NCBI GenBank assembly: GCA_023375785.1
Contig: SZWC01000029.1
Span: 508,353-572,352 of the forward strand
Direction of reading: 5' to 3'
Source: Penium margaritaceum
Taxonomy: Eukaryota > Streptophyta > Zygnematophyceae > Desmidiales > Peniaceae
DNA length: 64,000 bases
The notes beneath the pieces are model-generated. The model ran no database searches. It worked only from the letters and a program-made list of their open reading frames with translations, and was not told where the DNA came from. Shown one piece after another: positions 47,801 to 62,200 of the stretch. Position 1 is the first letter of the stretch; each line of letters opens with the position of its first letter. The position numbers and the translations under genes were made by a program.

Positions 47801-50800
47801 ACACATACTTACACGCACTTACACATACTTATACGCACTTTTACACACTTACACGCACTTACATGCACTTACACGCAATTTCACGCACTTACACACAGTT
47901 ATACGCACTTACACACACATACCCGCACTTACGTATACTTACACATAATTACACATACTTACACGCACTTACACACACTTACTCTCACTTACACCTACTT
48001 ACACAGTATTCTACGCACTTACACGTACGGACACATACTTACATGCTCTTACATGCACTTACATGCACTTACACGTCCTTACACCTACTTACACAATGTT
48101 CAACGTACTTACACGTACTTACACGCACTTACACGTACTTACACATACTTACATGCACTTGCACGCACTTGTACGTACTTACACGTACTTACACACAGTT
48201 ACATACACTTACACGTACTTACGCGCACTAACACGCACTTAGACGCACTTACAAGAACTTATATGCACTTATACCCACTTAGATGCAGTTACACGCACTT
48301 ACACATACTTACACACACTTACACGCACTAACACGTACTTACACGCACTTATCCGCACTTACACACACTTACACGCACTTACACGTACTTACACGCACTT
48401 ACATGCACTTACACGTACTTACACACAATTACACGCACTTCCACGCACTTGCACACACTTGCATGCACTTATATGCTCTAACACATACTTACACATACTT
48501 ACACGCACTTACAAGTAGTTCATTAAACTTACACGCATTTACGCATAGTTACACGAACTTACACATACTTATATGTACTTACACGTACTTACACGTACTT
48601 ACACATACTTATACGTACATCTGCGCACTTACACGCACTCACACGCACTTACACCCAGTTACATGCACTTACACACACTTACACGCACTTACACGCAACA
48701 ATACGCACTTACACGCACTTACACGTACTTACACGCACTTACACGCACTTACATGCACTTACACACACTTACACACACTTAGACGCACTTACACGCACTT
48801 ACACGTACTTACACGTACTTACACGCAGTCATACGCACTTACACTTACTTACATGCACTTACATGCACTTACACGCACTGACGCACTTACACATACTGAC
48901 ACGCACTTACACACACTTACATATACTCACACGCACTTACACGCACTTACACGTATTTACACGTACTTCCACGCACTTATATGCACTTACACACACTTAC
49001 ACGTACTTACACGCACTTGGACACACTTACAAACACTTACACACTTACACGCACTTACACACACTCACACGCACATACACGCACTTACACGCACTTACAC
49101 GTACTTACACGCACTTACACACACTTACACACACTTACACACACTTACACGTACTTACACGCACTTACATGCAATTACATGCAGTTAACTTCACTTATAT
49201 GCAGTTACACGTACTTACACAAACTTACACGCACTTACACGCACTTACACGTATTTACACGCACTTACAAACACTTACACGTACTTACACACACTTACAT
49301 GTACTTACATACACTTACACACACTTACACGCACTTACATGCACTAACACGCACTTACACCACTTACACACACTAACACATACTTACACGCACTTACATG
49401 CACTTACACGCACTTACACACACTTACACGTACTTACACTCACTTACACGTACTTACACACACTAACATGCACTTACACGTACTTACACACACTTACACA
49501 TACACGCACTTAGAAGTAGTTCATTGTACTTACACGCATTTACGCATAGTTACACAAACGTACACACACTTACACATACTAACACGTACTTACACGCACT
49601 TACACATACTTATACGTACATATGCGCACTTACACGCACCTACACGCACTTACACACACTTACACGCAGTTATATGCACACACACACACTTACACGTACT
49701 TACACATAATAATACATACTTACACGCACTTACACGTACTTACACACACTTACACGCACTTACATGCACTTATACATACTTACACACACTTACACGCACT
49801 TACACGCACTTACACATACTTACACGTACTTACACGCAGTTATACGCACTTACACGCACTTACATGCACTTACATGCACTTACACGCACTTACGCACTTA
49901 TATGTACTTACATGCACTTACACACACTTATACGTACTTACACGCACTTACATGCACTTACACGCACTTACACGTACTTATATGCACTTACACACACTTA
50001 CACATACTTACATGCACTTAGACAGACTTACAAACACTTACACACACTTACACGCACTTATACACACTTACATGCACTTACACGCACTTACACGCACTTA
50101 CACGTACTTACACGCACTTACACACATTTACACACACTTACACACACTTACATGTACTTACATGCACTTACATGCACTTATATGCAGTTAATTACACTTA
50201 CACACACTTACACGTACTTATACAAACTTACACGTACTTACACGTACTTACACGTACTTACACGCACTTACAAACACTTACACGTACTTACACGCACTTA
50301 CATGCATTTACATACACTTACACACACTAACACGCACTTACATGCACTTACACACACTTATACCACTTACACGTACTTACACATACTTACACGCACTTAC
50401 ATGCACTTACACGCACTTACACGAACTTACACGTACTGTCACGCACTTACACGTACTTACGCACACTTACATGCACTTACACGTACTTACACACACTTAC
50501 ACATACTTACATGCACTTACAAGTAGTTCATTGTACTTACACGCATTTACGCATAGTTACACAAACTTACACTCACTTACACGTACTTACACGCACTTAT
50601 AAATACTTACATGTACTTACACGTACTTACACGCACTTACACGTACTTATAAGTACATATGCGCACTTACACGCACTTACACGCACTTACATGCACTTAC
50701 ACGCAGTTACATACACTTACACACACTTACAGGCACTTACACGCAATAATACGTACTTACACGCACTTACACGCAATTACATGCACTTACACACACTTAC

Positions 50801-51497
50801 ACACACTTACACGCACTTACACGCACTTACACGTACGTACATGCAGTTATACACACTTACACGCACTTACATGCACTTACATGCACTTACACACACTTAC
50901 ACACTTACACGTACTTACACGCACTTACACACACTTACACGTACTTACACGCACCTACACACACTTACACGCACTTACGCGCACTTACACGTACTTACAC
51001 GCACTTACAAACACTTACACGTACTTACACGCACTTACATGCACTTACATACACTTACACACACTTATACACTTACATGCACTTACACGCACTTACACCA
51101 TTTACACGAACTTACACATACTTTCCTGCACTTACATGCACTTACACGCACTTACACGCACTTACACGTACTTAGACGCACTTACACGTACTTACACACA
51201 CTAACATGCACTTACACGTACTTACACACACTTACACGCACTTTAACGTACTTGTACACACTTACACGCACTACATGCTCTAACACGCACTTACACGTAC
51301 TTACACGCACTTACACACAGTCAATTGTACTTACATGCACTTACACGTGCTTACACGAACATACACCCACTTACACGCACTTATATGTACTTACACGCAC
51401 TTATCGACACTTACATGCACTTACACGTACTTACACACACTTACTTGCACTTCCATGTACTTACACGTACATGGAATTGCACTTACACATACTTACA
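38899..51497 (-). repeat. 10-bp satellite, inverted orientation
   Basis: About 1260 units of the 10-bp family on the opposite strand (reads TACACGCACT on the plus strand). Here the plus strand is open in all frames. Landmarks recur: GTATTCC followed about 90 bp later by TGTTCC (39488/39579, 46216/46307, and a slightly changed pair at 48006/48097), and AGTAGTTCATT at 48514, 49515 and 50522. No gene is called. Confidence 0.97.
48514..51320. repeat. ~1.0-kb higher-order repeat in inverted 10-bp array
   Basis: AGTAGTTCATT followed by a run with CGCATTTACGCATAGTTACAC begins at 48514, 49515 and 50522, offsets of 1001 and 1007 bp. A 6-7-bp shortened unit lies at a corresponding place in each copy (near 48887, 49887 and 50898). 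About 100 monomers thus form one unit repeated nearly three times. Confidence 0.88.
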
Positions 51498-54400
51498 TGT
51501 ACGTGTAGCTGCGTGTAGCTGTGTGTAACTCTGTTTAACTTTGTGTGAGTGCATGTAAGTACGTGTAAGTACGTGTCAGTGCAATTAACCACATGTAAGT
51601 GCATGTAAGTGCATGTAAGTGCGTGTTAGAGCGTGTAAGTGCGTGTAAGTGTGTGCAAGTACGTGTAAGTACGTGTAAGTATGCATAAGTGCGTGTAAGT
51701 GCATGTAAGTATGTGTAAGTGCGTGTAAGTGTGTATAAGTGCTTGTAAGTACGTGTAAGTATGTGTAAGTGCATGTTAATGCGTGTAAGTATTTGTAAGT
51801 ACGTGTAAGTGTGTGTGAGTGTGTGCACGTGCGTGTAAGTGCGTGTAAGTACGTGTAAGTGTCTGCAAGTGCGTGTAAGTGCGTGTAAGTACGTGTAAGT
51901 GTTTGTAAGTGCATGTAAGTACGTGTAAGTGCATGTAAGTGCGTGTAAGTTCATGTAAATGTGTGTAAGTGTGTGTAAGTGCAATTAACTACGTGTAAGT
52001 GCATGTAAGTGCATGTAAGTGCGTGTAAGTGCATATAATCATGTGTAAGTGTGTGTCTGTATGTATAAGTACGTGTAAGTGCGTGTAAGTACGTGAAAGT
52101 GTGTATAACTGCGTGTAAGTGCGTGTAAGTGTATGTAAGTGCGTGTAAGTGCGTGTACGTGCGTGTAAGTGTGTGTAAGTGCATGTAAGTACATGCAAGT
52201 ACATGTAAGTGCGTGTAAGTGCGTAAGTGCATGTAAGTACATGTAAGTTCGTGTAAGTGTGTGTAAGTGTGTATAACTGCGTGTAGGTGCGTGTAAGTGC
52301 ATGTAAGTACGTGTAAGTATGTGTAAGTGTGTGTAAGTGCATGTAAATGCATGTAAGTGCATGTAAGTGCGTGTAAGCATGTATAAGTGCGTGTAGCTAT
52401 GTGTAAGTGTTTGTAAGTACGTGCAAGTGTGTGTAAGTGTGTGTAAGTGCATGTAAGTGCGTGTACGTGCATATAAGTGCGTGTAAGTGCGTGTAAGTGC
52501 ATGTAAATGCGTGTAAGTGCGTGTAAGTGCATGTAAGTGCGTGTAAGTGCGTGTAAGTACATGTAACTTCATGTAAGTATGTGTAATTGTGTGTAAGTGC
52601 ATGTAAGTGGGTGTAACTGCAAGTAAGTGTGTGTAATTGCGTGTAAGTCACACAAGTGCGTGTAAGTGCGTCTAAGTACATGTCAGTGTGTGTAAGTATG
52701 TGTAAGTGCATATAAGTACATGTAAGTATGGGTAAATGCGTGTAAGTGCGTGTAAGTGTGTGTAAGTACATGTAAGTAAGTGTAACTGCGTGTAACTGCG
52801 TGTCAGTGTGTGTAAGTACGTATAAGTATAAGTAAGTACATGTAAGTGTGTGTAAGTGCTTGTATGTGCGTGTAAGTGCATGTAAGTGTGTGTAACTGTG
52901 TGTCAGTGCGTATAGCCGTGTGTACGTGTCTGTAAGTGCGCGTAGGTGCGTATAAATGTGTGTAAGTGCGTGAAAGTGCGTCTAAGTGTGTGTAAGTATG
53001 TGTAAGTGTGTGTAATTGCGTTTAAGTAGGTGTAAGTGTTTGTAAGTGCGTATCTGTAAGTATAAGTGCCTATAAGTGTGTGTAAGTTCGTGTAAGTCCG
53101 TGTAAGTGCGTGGAAGTGCAATCAACTATATGTAAGTGCGTGTAAGTGCATGTAAGTGCGTGTAAGTACGTGTAAGGGCGTGTAAGTGTGTGTATGTGTA
53201 TATAAGTGCGTGTAAATGCATGTAAGTGTATGTAAGTCCGTGTAAGTGTGTGTAATTGCGTGTAAGTTTGTGCAAGTGCATGTAAGTGCATGTAAGTATG
53301 TGCAAGTGCGTATAAGTGCGTGTAAGTACCTGTAAGTGCGTGTAAGTGCGTGTAAGTGCATGTAAGTAAGTGTAAGTGCGTATAAGCACGTGTAAGTGTG
53401 TTTAACTGTGTGTAAGTGCGTGTAAGTATGGGTAAGTGCGTGTAAGTACGTGTAAGTCACATAAGTGTGTGTAAGTACGTGTAGGTGTGTAAAAGTGCGT
53501 GTAAGTGCATATAAGTGCGTGTAAGTGTGGTTAAGTGCGTGTAAGTGCATGTAAGTGGGTGCAAGTGCGTGTAAGTATGTGTAAGTGTGTGTACCTGTGT
53601 GTAAGTACGTGTAAGTGTGTGTAAGTATGTGTAAGTGTGTCTAAGTGCGTGTAAGTGTGTGTAAGTGATTGTAAGTGCGTGTAAGTGCGTGTAAGTATGT
53701 GTAAGTGCGTATAATTATGTGTAAGTGCGTATAACTGCATGTATGTGTATGTAAGTACGTGTAGGTGCATATAAGTGCATGTAAGTGTGTGTAACTGTGT
53801 GGAAGTGTGTATAAGTGTGTACAAGTACATATAAGTGCATGTAAGTACGTGCAAGTGCGTGTAAGTGCGTGTAAGTGTGTGTAAGTGGGTGCAAGAGAGT
53901 GTAAGTACGTGTAAGTGTATGTAACTGTGTGTAAGTACGTGTAAGTGCGTGTAAGTACTTGTAAGTGTGAGTAAGTGCGTGTAAGTGCGTGTAAGTCCTT
54001 GTAAGTGCGTATAAGTATGTGTAAGTATGTATAAGTGCGTATAACTATGTGTAAGTGCGTATAACTGCGTCTACGTATATGTAAGTACGTTTAAGTGCGT
54101 ACAAGTGCATATAAGTGTATGTAAGTGCGTGTTAGTGCGTGTCAGTGCATGTAACTACGTGTAAGTGCGTGTAAGTGCGTGTAAGTGCGTGTAACTGTGA
54201 GTAAGTGTGTATAAATGCGTGTGATTGCGTGTAAGTCTTTGTAAGTGCGTGTAAGTACGTGTAAGTGCATGTAAGTACGTGTAAGTTCATGTAAGTGTGT
54301 ACAAGTGCGTGTAAGTGCGTGTAAGTATGTACATGTGTGTGTAAGTACGTGTAAGTTCGTGTAAGTGCGTGCAAGTGCGTGTAAATGCGTGTAAGTGGGT

Positions 54401-56230
54401 GTAAGTGTTGGTATGTGCGTGTAAGTACGTGTAAGTGCGTATAAGTGTGTGTAAGTGTGAGTAAGTGCGTGTAAGTGCGTGTAAGTACCTATAAGTGTTT
54501 GTAAGTGCATGTAAGCATTTGTATGTGCGTGTAAGTGCGTGTAAGTTTATGTAAGTGCATGTAAGTGCGTGTAAGTGCAACTAACTGCATGTAAGTACAT
54601 GTAAGTGCGTGTGAGTGCGTGCAAATGCATGTAAGTGCGTGTAAGTGTGTATAGTACATGTAAGTGCGTGTAAGTGTGTATAAGTGTGTGTAAGTACGTA
54701 TAAGTGCGTGTAAGTGCGTGTAAGTGTGAGTAAGTGCGTGTAAGTGCACAAGTGTATATAAGTGTGTGTAAGTGCGTGTATGTATGTATAACTTTGTGTA
54801 AGTATGTATAAGTACATGTAAGTACGTGTAAGAGTGTGTAAGTGCGTGTAAGTGCATGTAAGTGGGTGTAAGTACATATAAATGCGTGTACGTACGTGTA
54901 AGTGCGTATAAGTGTGCGTATGTGTGTATAAGTGCATGTAAGTGTGTGTAAGTGTGTGTAAGTGTATGTAAGTACGTATAAGTGCGTATAAGTACTTGTA
55001 AGTGCATGTAAGTATGTGTAAGTGCGTACAACTGCATGCAAGTACGTGTAAGTGCATGGAAGTGCGTGTAAGTGCGTGTAAGTGCGTGTTAGTGCGTGGA
55101 ACACTGTGTAAGCTGTGTAAGTGCATGTAAGTACACGTAACTGTGTGTAAGTGCGTGTAAGTACACGTAAGTGCGTGTATGTGCATGTAAGTATGTGTAA
55201 CTGCGTGTAAGTGCATGTAATTACTTGTAAGTGCATGTAAATGCGTGTACGTGCGTGTAAGTACATATAAGTTCGTGTAAGTGTGGGTAAGAGTGTGTAA
55301 GTGCGTGTAATTGTGTGTAAGTGTGTATAAGTATGTGTAACTGTGTGTAACTACGTGTAATTGCATGTAAGTGCGTATAAGTACGTGTAAGTGCATGTGA
55401 GTGCGTGTAAGTGCGTGTAAGTGCTTGTAAGTACGTGTAAGTACGTGTAAGTCATTGTAAGTATGTGTAAGTGGGTATAAGTGTGTATAAGTACGAGTAA
55501 GTGCGTGTAAGTACGTATAAGTACGCGTCAGTGCACGTAAGTGCGTGTAAGTACGTGCAACTACGTATAACTATGTGTAACTGCGTGTAAGTGCGTGTAA
55601 GTGTGTATAAGCATGAGTAAGTGTGTGTAAGTGTGTGTAATTGCATGTAAGAGTATGTAACTGTGTTGAAGTGCGTGTAAGTGTGTGTATGTACGTGTAA
55701 GTGTGTATAAGTTTGAGTAAGTGCATGTACGTGTGTATAAATGCGTGTAAGTATGTGTAAGTGCATGTGAGTACGTGTAAGTGCGTGTAAGTGCATGTAA
55801 GTGTGTGTAAGTGCTTGTAAGTGCGTATAAGTGTGTGTAAGTGCATGTAAGTATTTATAATTATGTGTAAGTGCGTGTAAGTACGTGTAAGTGCGGGTTA
55901 AGTGTGTGTAAGTACATGTCAGAGGGTATAAGAGTGTGTAAGTTTGTGTAGGTGCCTGTATGTGCGTGTAGGTGCTTGTAAGTGTGTGTAAGTACGTGAA
56001 AGTGTGCGTAAGTGTATGTAAGTGCGTGTAAGTACGCGTAACTCCGTGTAAGTACGTGTAAGTGTGTATAAGTGCGTGTAACTGCATATAAGTGTGTGTA
56101 AGTGCCTATAAGTATGTATAAGTGCATGTAAGTGCGTGGAAGTGTGTGTAAGTGCATGCAAGTATTTGTAAGTGTGTGTAAGAACGTGTAAGTACGTGTA
56201 AGTGCGTGTAAGTTTGTGTAAGTGTGTGTA

Positions 56231-56430
56231 AGTGCGTGTAAGTGCATGTAAGTACGTGTAAGTGTGTGTAAGTGCGTGTTAGTGGGTGTAACTGTGTGTA
56301 AGTACATGTAAGTACGTGTGAGTATGTGTAAGTGCGTGTAAGTGCATGTAAGTACGTGTAAGTGTGTGTAAGTGCGTGTTAGTGGGTGTAACTGTGTGTA
56401 AGTACATGTAAGTACGTGTGAGTATGTGTA
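56231..56430. repeat. Exact 100-bp tandem duplication
   Basis: 56231-56330 and 56331-56430 are identical, ten monomers each, sharing the private variants GTGCGTGTTAGTGGG and TACGTGTGAGTATG. This is a recent local duplication of a decamer of units. Confidence 0.95.
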
Positions 56431-58486
56431 AGTGCATGTAAGTGCGTGTAAGTGCGTGTAAGTATGTGTAAGTATGTGTAAGTACGTGTAAGTGCGTGTA
56501 AGTGCGTGTGAGTGTGTGTAAGTATGTGTAATTGCGTGTAGGTGCGTGTAAGTCTGTGTAAGTGTGCGTAAGTGCATGTAAGAGTGTGTAAGTACGCGTA
56601 AGTGTGTATACGTGTGTGTAAGTGTGTGTAAGTGCATGTAAGTGTGTATAAGTGTATGTAAGTGCGTGTCAGTACGTGTAAGTGTATGTAAGTGCGTGTG
56701 AATGTGTTGAAGTGCGTATAAGTCCGTATAAGCACGTGTAAGTGCATGTACCTTTGTGTAAGTGTGTGTAAGTGCGTGTAAGTGTGTGTAAGTGTGTGTA
56801 AGTGCTTGTAAGTGTATGTAAGCATGTGTAAGTGCGTGTAAATACGTGTAAGTGCATGTAAGTGCATGTAAGTTTGTGTAAGTGCGTATAAGTTCGTGTA
56901 AGTGCGTGTAAGTGGGTGTGAGTGTATGTAAGTACATGTAAGTGCGTGTAAGTACATGTAAGAGTGTGTTAGTGCGTTTAAGTCCGTGTAAGTGCATGTG
57001 AGTGTGTGTAACTGCGTGTAAGTGCATGTAAGTGCGGGTAAGTGCATGTAAGCATGTGTAGGTCTGTGTAAGGGCGTATAATTGTGTGTAAGTGCATGTA
57101 AGGTCATGTAAGTACGTGTAAGTGCGTGTAAATGCATATACGTACGTGTAAGTATGTGTAACTGTGTGTAAGTGCATGTACGTGCCGATAAGTGCGTGTA
57201 AGTGTGTGTAAGTGATTGTAAGTACGTGTAAGTACATGTAACTATGTGTAAGTGCATGTAAGTGCGTGTAAGTGCGTGTAAGTGTGAGTAAGTGCGTGTA
57301 AGGGCTTGTAAGTGCATGTTACTGCATGTTTGTGTGTGTAAGTACGTTTACGTGCATATAAGTGCGTGTAAGTGCATGCAAGTGCGTGTAAGTGCGTGTA
57401 AGTACATGTAAGTGTGTGTAAGTACTTGTAAGTGTGTATAAGTGCGTGTAAGCATGTGTACGTGCGTGTAAGTGGGTGTACGTATGTGTGAGTGCATGTT
57501 AGTGCATGTAAGTGCGTGTAAGTGTGTGTAAGTGCGTGTAACTGCGTGTAGGTACATGTAAGTTTGTATAAGTACACATGAGTGTGTGTAAGTGCGTGTA
57601 AGTACGTGTAAGTATGTGTAAGTGTGTGTAAGTGCATGTAGGTGCGTGTAAGTGCGTATAAGTGCTTGTAAGTGTGTGTAAGTGTGTGAAAGTGCATGTA
57701 AATGTATGTAAGTGTATATAAGTGCGTGTAGGCACGTATAAGTGTGAGTAACTATGTCTAAGTGTGTGTAAGTACGTGTAAGTGCGTGTAAGTGCGTGTA
57801 AGTGCATGTAAGTGCGTGTAAGTGCATGTAAGTGCGTGTAAGTGTGTGTAAGTGCTTGTAAGTGTGTGTAAGTGTGTGTAAGTGCGTGTAAGTGCATTTA
57901 AGTGCATGTAAGTATGTGTAATTGTGTGTAAGTGCATGTAAGTGTGTGTAACTGCGTGTAAGTGTGTGTAACTGCGTGTAAGTCACACAAGTACATGTAA
58001 GTGCATGTAAGTACATGTAAGTGTGTGTAAGTATGTGTAAGTGCATATAAGTGCATGTAAGTGTGGGTAAGTGCCTGTAAGTACGTGTAAGTGTGTGCAA
58101 GTGCGTGTAAGTACGTGTAAGTGCGTGTAACTGCGTGTAAGTGTGTGTAAGTACGTATAAGTGCGTGTTAGTACATGTAAGTGTGTGGAAGTCCTTGTAA
58201 GTGCGTGTATGTGTATGTAAGTGTGTGTAACTGCATGTTAGTGTGTATAGCTGTGTGTACGTGGCTATAACTGCGTATAGGTGCGTATAAATGTGTAAAA
58301 GCGCGTGTAAGTGCGTGTAAGTGTGTGTAAGTACGTGTGAGTGTGTGTAAGTGCATTTAAGTAGGTGTAAGTGTTTGTAAGTGCGTATATGTAAGTGTAA
58401 GTACCTATAAGTGTGTGTAAGTTCATGTAAGTCCGTATAAGTGTGTGTAAGTGTGTGTAAGTGTGTGTAAGTGTGTGTATGTGTGT

Positions 58487-59260
58487 ATAAGTGCGTGTAA
58501 ATGCATGTAAGTATATGTAAGTCCGTGTTAGTGTGTGTCAGTACGTGTAAGTTTGTGAAAGTGCATGTAAGTGCATGTAAGTATGTGCAAGTGCGTATAA
58601 GTGCGTGTAAGTACGTGTAAGTGCGTGTAAGTGCGTGTAAGTGCATGTAAGTAGGTGTAAGTGCGTATAAGTACGTGTAAGTGTGTTTAACTGTGTGTAA
58701 GTGCGTGTAAGTACGGGTAAGTGCGTGTAAGTGCGTGTAAGTCACATAANNNNNNNNNNNNNNNNNNNNNNNNNNNNNNNNNNNNNNNNNNNNNNNNNNN
58801 NNNNNNNNNNNNNNNNNNNNNNNNNNNNNNNNNNNNNNNNNNNNNNNNNNNNNNNNNNNNNNNNNNNNNNNNNNNNNNNNNNNNNNNNNNNNNNNNNNNN
58901 NNNNNNNNNNNNNNNNNNNNNNNNNNNNNNNNNNNNNNNNNNNNNNNNNNNNNNNNNNNNNNNNNNNNNNNNNNNNNNNNNNNNNNNNNNNNNNNNNATA
59001 AGTGCGTGTAAATGCATGTAAGTATATGTAAGTCCGTGTTAGTGTGTGTCAGTACGTGTAAGTTTGTGAAAGTGCATGTAAGTGCATGTAAGTATGTGCA
59101 AGTGCGTATAAGTGCGTGTAAGTACGTGTAAGTGCGTGTAAGTGCGTGTAAGTGCATGTAAGTAGGTGTAAGTGCGTATAAGTACGTGTAAGTGTGTTTA
59201 ACTGTGTGTAAGTGCGTGTAAGTACGGGTAAGTGCGTGTAAGTGCGTGTAAGTCACATAA
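58487..59260. repeat. 263-bp identical direct copies flanking an N gap
   Basis: 58487-58749 and 58998-59260 are identical as far as I can compare, and each directly abuts the N run on its side of the pattern (the left copy ends at the gap, the right copy begins at it). This is the signature of two overlapping contig ends placed side by side. If so, about 511 bp of window length is artificial. Confidence 0.93.
58750..58997. other. Assembly gap (248 N)
   Basis: Run of undetermined bases inside the third 10-bp array. Confidence 0.99.
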
Positions 59261-62200
59261 GTACGTGTAAGTACGTGTAGGTGTGTGTAAGTGCGTGTAA
59301 GTGCGTATAAGTGCGTGTAAGTGTGGGTAAGTGTGTGTAAGTGCATGTAAGTGGGTGTAAGTGCGTCTAAGTATGTGTAAGTGTGTGTAACTGTGTGTAA
59401 GTACGTGTAAGTGCGTGTAAGTATGTGTAAGTGTGTGTAAGTGCGTGTAAGTGCGTGTAAGTGCTTGTAAGTGCGTGTAAGTGCGTGTAAGTATGTGTAA
59501 GTACGTATAACTATGTGTAAGTGCGTATAACTGCATGTACGTGTATGTAAGTACGTGTATGTGCATATAAGTGCATGTAAGTGTGTGTAACTGTGTGGAA
59601 GTGTGTGTATGTGTGTACAAGTATGTGTAAGTGCATGTAAGTGCGTGTAAGTGCGTGTAAGTGCGTATAAGTGCGTGTATGTGGGTGCAAGAGCGTGTAA
59701 GTATGTTAAAGTGTATGTAACTGTGTGTAAGTACGCGTAAGTGCGTGTAAGTACTTGTAAATGTGTGTAAGTGTGTGTAAGTACGTGTAAGTCCTTGTAA
59801 GTGCGTATAAGTACGTGTAAGTGTGTATAAGTGCGTATAACTATGTGTAAGTGTGTATAACTGCGTGTACGTATATGTAAGTGCGTTTAAGTGCGAAAAA
59901 GTGCATATAAGTGTGTGTAAGTGCGTGTAAGTGCGTGTAAGTGCGTGTAAGTACGTGTAAGTGCGTGTAAGTGTGTATTAGTGTGTGTAAGTGTGTATAA
60001 ATGCGTGTGATTGTGTGTAAGTCTTTGTAAGTACGTGTAAGTACGTGTAAGTGCGTGTAAGTGCATGTAAGTAGGTGTAAGTTCGTGTAAGTGTGTACAA
60101 GTACGTGTAAGTGCGTGTAAGTGCGTGTATGTGTGCGTAAGTATGTGTAAGTGCGTGTAAGTGTGTGTAAGTGTGTGTAAATGCGTGTAAGTGGGTGTAA
60201 GTGTGGGTATGTACGTGTAGATACGTGTAAGTGCATATAAGTGAGTGTAAGTGCCAGTAAGTGCGTGTAAGTGCGTTTAAGTACATCTATGTGTTTGTAA
60301 GTGCGTGTAAGTACTTGTAAGTGCGTGTAAGTGCGTGTAAGTTTGTGTAAGTGCATGTAAGTGCAACTAACTGCGTGTAAAAACATGTAAGTGCGAGTAA
60401 GTGCGTGTAAATGTATGTAAGTGCGTGTACGTGCGTGTAAATGCATGTAAGTTTGTGTAAGTATGTAAAGTACATGTAAGTGTGTGTAAGTGTGTGTAGG
60501 TGTGTGTAAGTGCGTGTAAGTGCGTGTAAGTGCGTGTAAGTGTGTGTAAGTGCGTGTAAGTGCGTAAATGTATGTAAGTGTGTGTAAGTGCGTGTATGTA
60601 TGTATAACTTTGTGTAAGTACGTATAAGTGCATGTAAGTACGTGTAAGAGTGTGTAAGTGCGTGTAAGTGCGTGTAAGTGGGTGTAAGTACGTATAGGTG
60701 CGTGTACATGCGTGTAAGTGCGTGTAAATGTCCGTAAATGTGTATAGTACATGTAAGTGTGTGTAAGTGCGTGTAAGTGCATGTAAGTGCGTATAAGTGC
60801 GTGTAAGTACTTGTAAGTGCATGTAAGCATGTGTAAGTGTGTACAACTGCATGCAAGTGCGTGTAAGTGCGTGGAGGTGCGTGTAAGTGCGTGTAAGTGC
60901 GTGTTAGTGCATGGAACACTGTGTAAGCAGTGTAAGTGCATGTAAGTGTGTGTAAGTGTGTGTTAGTACACGTAAGTGCGTGTATGTCCAAGTAAGTGCG
61001 TGTAACTGCGTGTAAGTGCATGTCATTTCTTTTAAGTGCATGTAGATACGTGTATGTGCGTGTAAGTGCATATAAGTGCCTGTAAGTGTGGGTAAGTGTG
61101 TGTAAGTGCGTGTAAGTGTGTGTAAGTGCGTGTAAGTATGTGTAACTGTGTATTACTGCGTGTAACTGCATGTAAGTGCGTATAAGTACATGTAAGTGCA
61201 TGTAAGTACGTGTAGGTGCGTGTAAGTGCATATAAGTATGTGTAAGTGCGTCTAAGTGCGTATAAGTATGCGTAAGTACGTGTAAGTATGTGTAAGTGCG
61301 TGTAACTGCGTGTAACTATGTGTAGCTTTGTGTAAGTGCGTGTAAGTGCGTATAAGTATGAATAAGTGCGTGTAAGTGCATGTAAGTGTATGTAAGTGCA
61401 TATACCTGCGTGTATGTGTGTGTAAGTGTGTGTAAGTACGTGTAAGTGTGTATAAGTGCGTGTAAGTGTGTGTAAGTACGTGTAAGTGTGTGTAAGTGCA
61501 TGTAAGTGCGTGTAAGTACGCATAACTACGTGTAAGTGCGCGTAAGTGTGTGTAAGTGCATATAAGTGCGTATACATGTGTGTAAGTACTTGTAAGTGCA
61601 TGTAAGTATGTGTAAGTGTGTTTAAGTGCGTGTAACTATGTGTAAGTATGTGTAAGTGTGTGTAAGTGCGTGTAAGTGCATGTAAGTGCGTATCAGTGTG
61701 TGTAAGTATGTGTAAGTGCGTGTAGGTGTGTGTAAGCCCGTGTAAGTGTGCGTAAGTGCATGTAAGTGCGCGTAAGTACATGTAAGTGTGTATACGTATG
61801 TGTAAGTGTGTGTAAGTGCGTGTAAGTGTATGTAAGTGCGAGTAAGTATGTGTAAGTGTGTGTAAGCGCGTGTAAGTGTGTATAAATGCATGTAAGTACG
61901 TGTAAGTGCATATTAGTATGCGTAAGTGCATGTACATACATGTAAGTGTGTGTAAGTGCGTATAAGTGCGTATACGTACGTGTAAGTGCATGTAAGTGTT
62001 TGTAATTACGTGTAAGTGCGTGTAAGTACGTGTAAGTGCGTGTTAAGTGTGTGTAAGTACATGTCAGAAGGTATAAGTGTGTGTAAGTGCGGGTAGGTGC
62101 GTGTAAGTGTCTATATGTGCGTGTAAGTGTGTGTAAGTACTTGTAAGTGTGTGTAAGTGCATGTAAGTGCGTGTAAGTACGCGTAACTGCGCGTAAGTAC

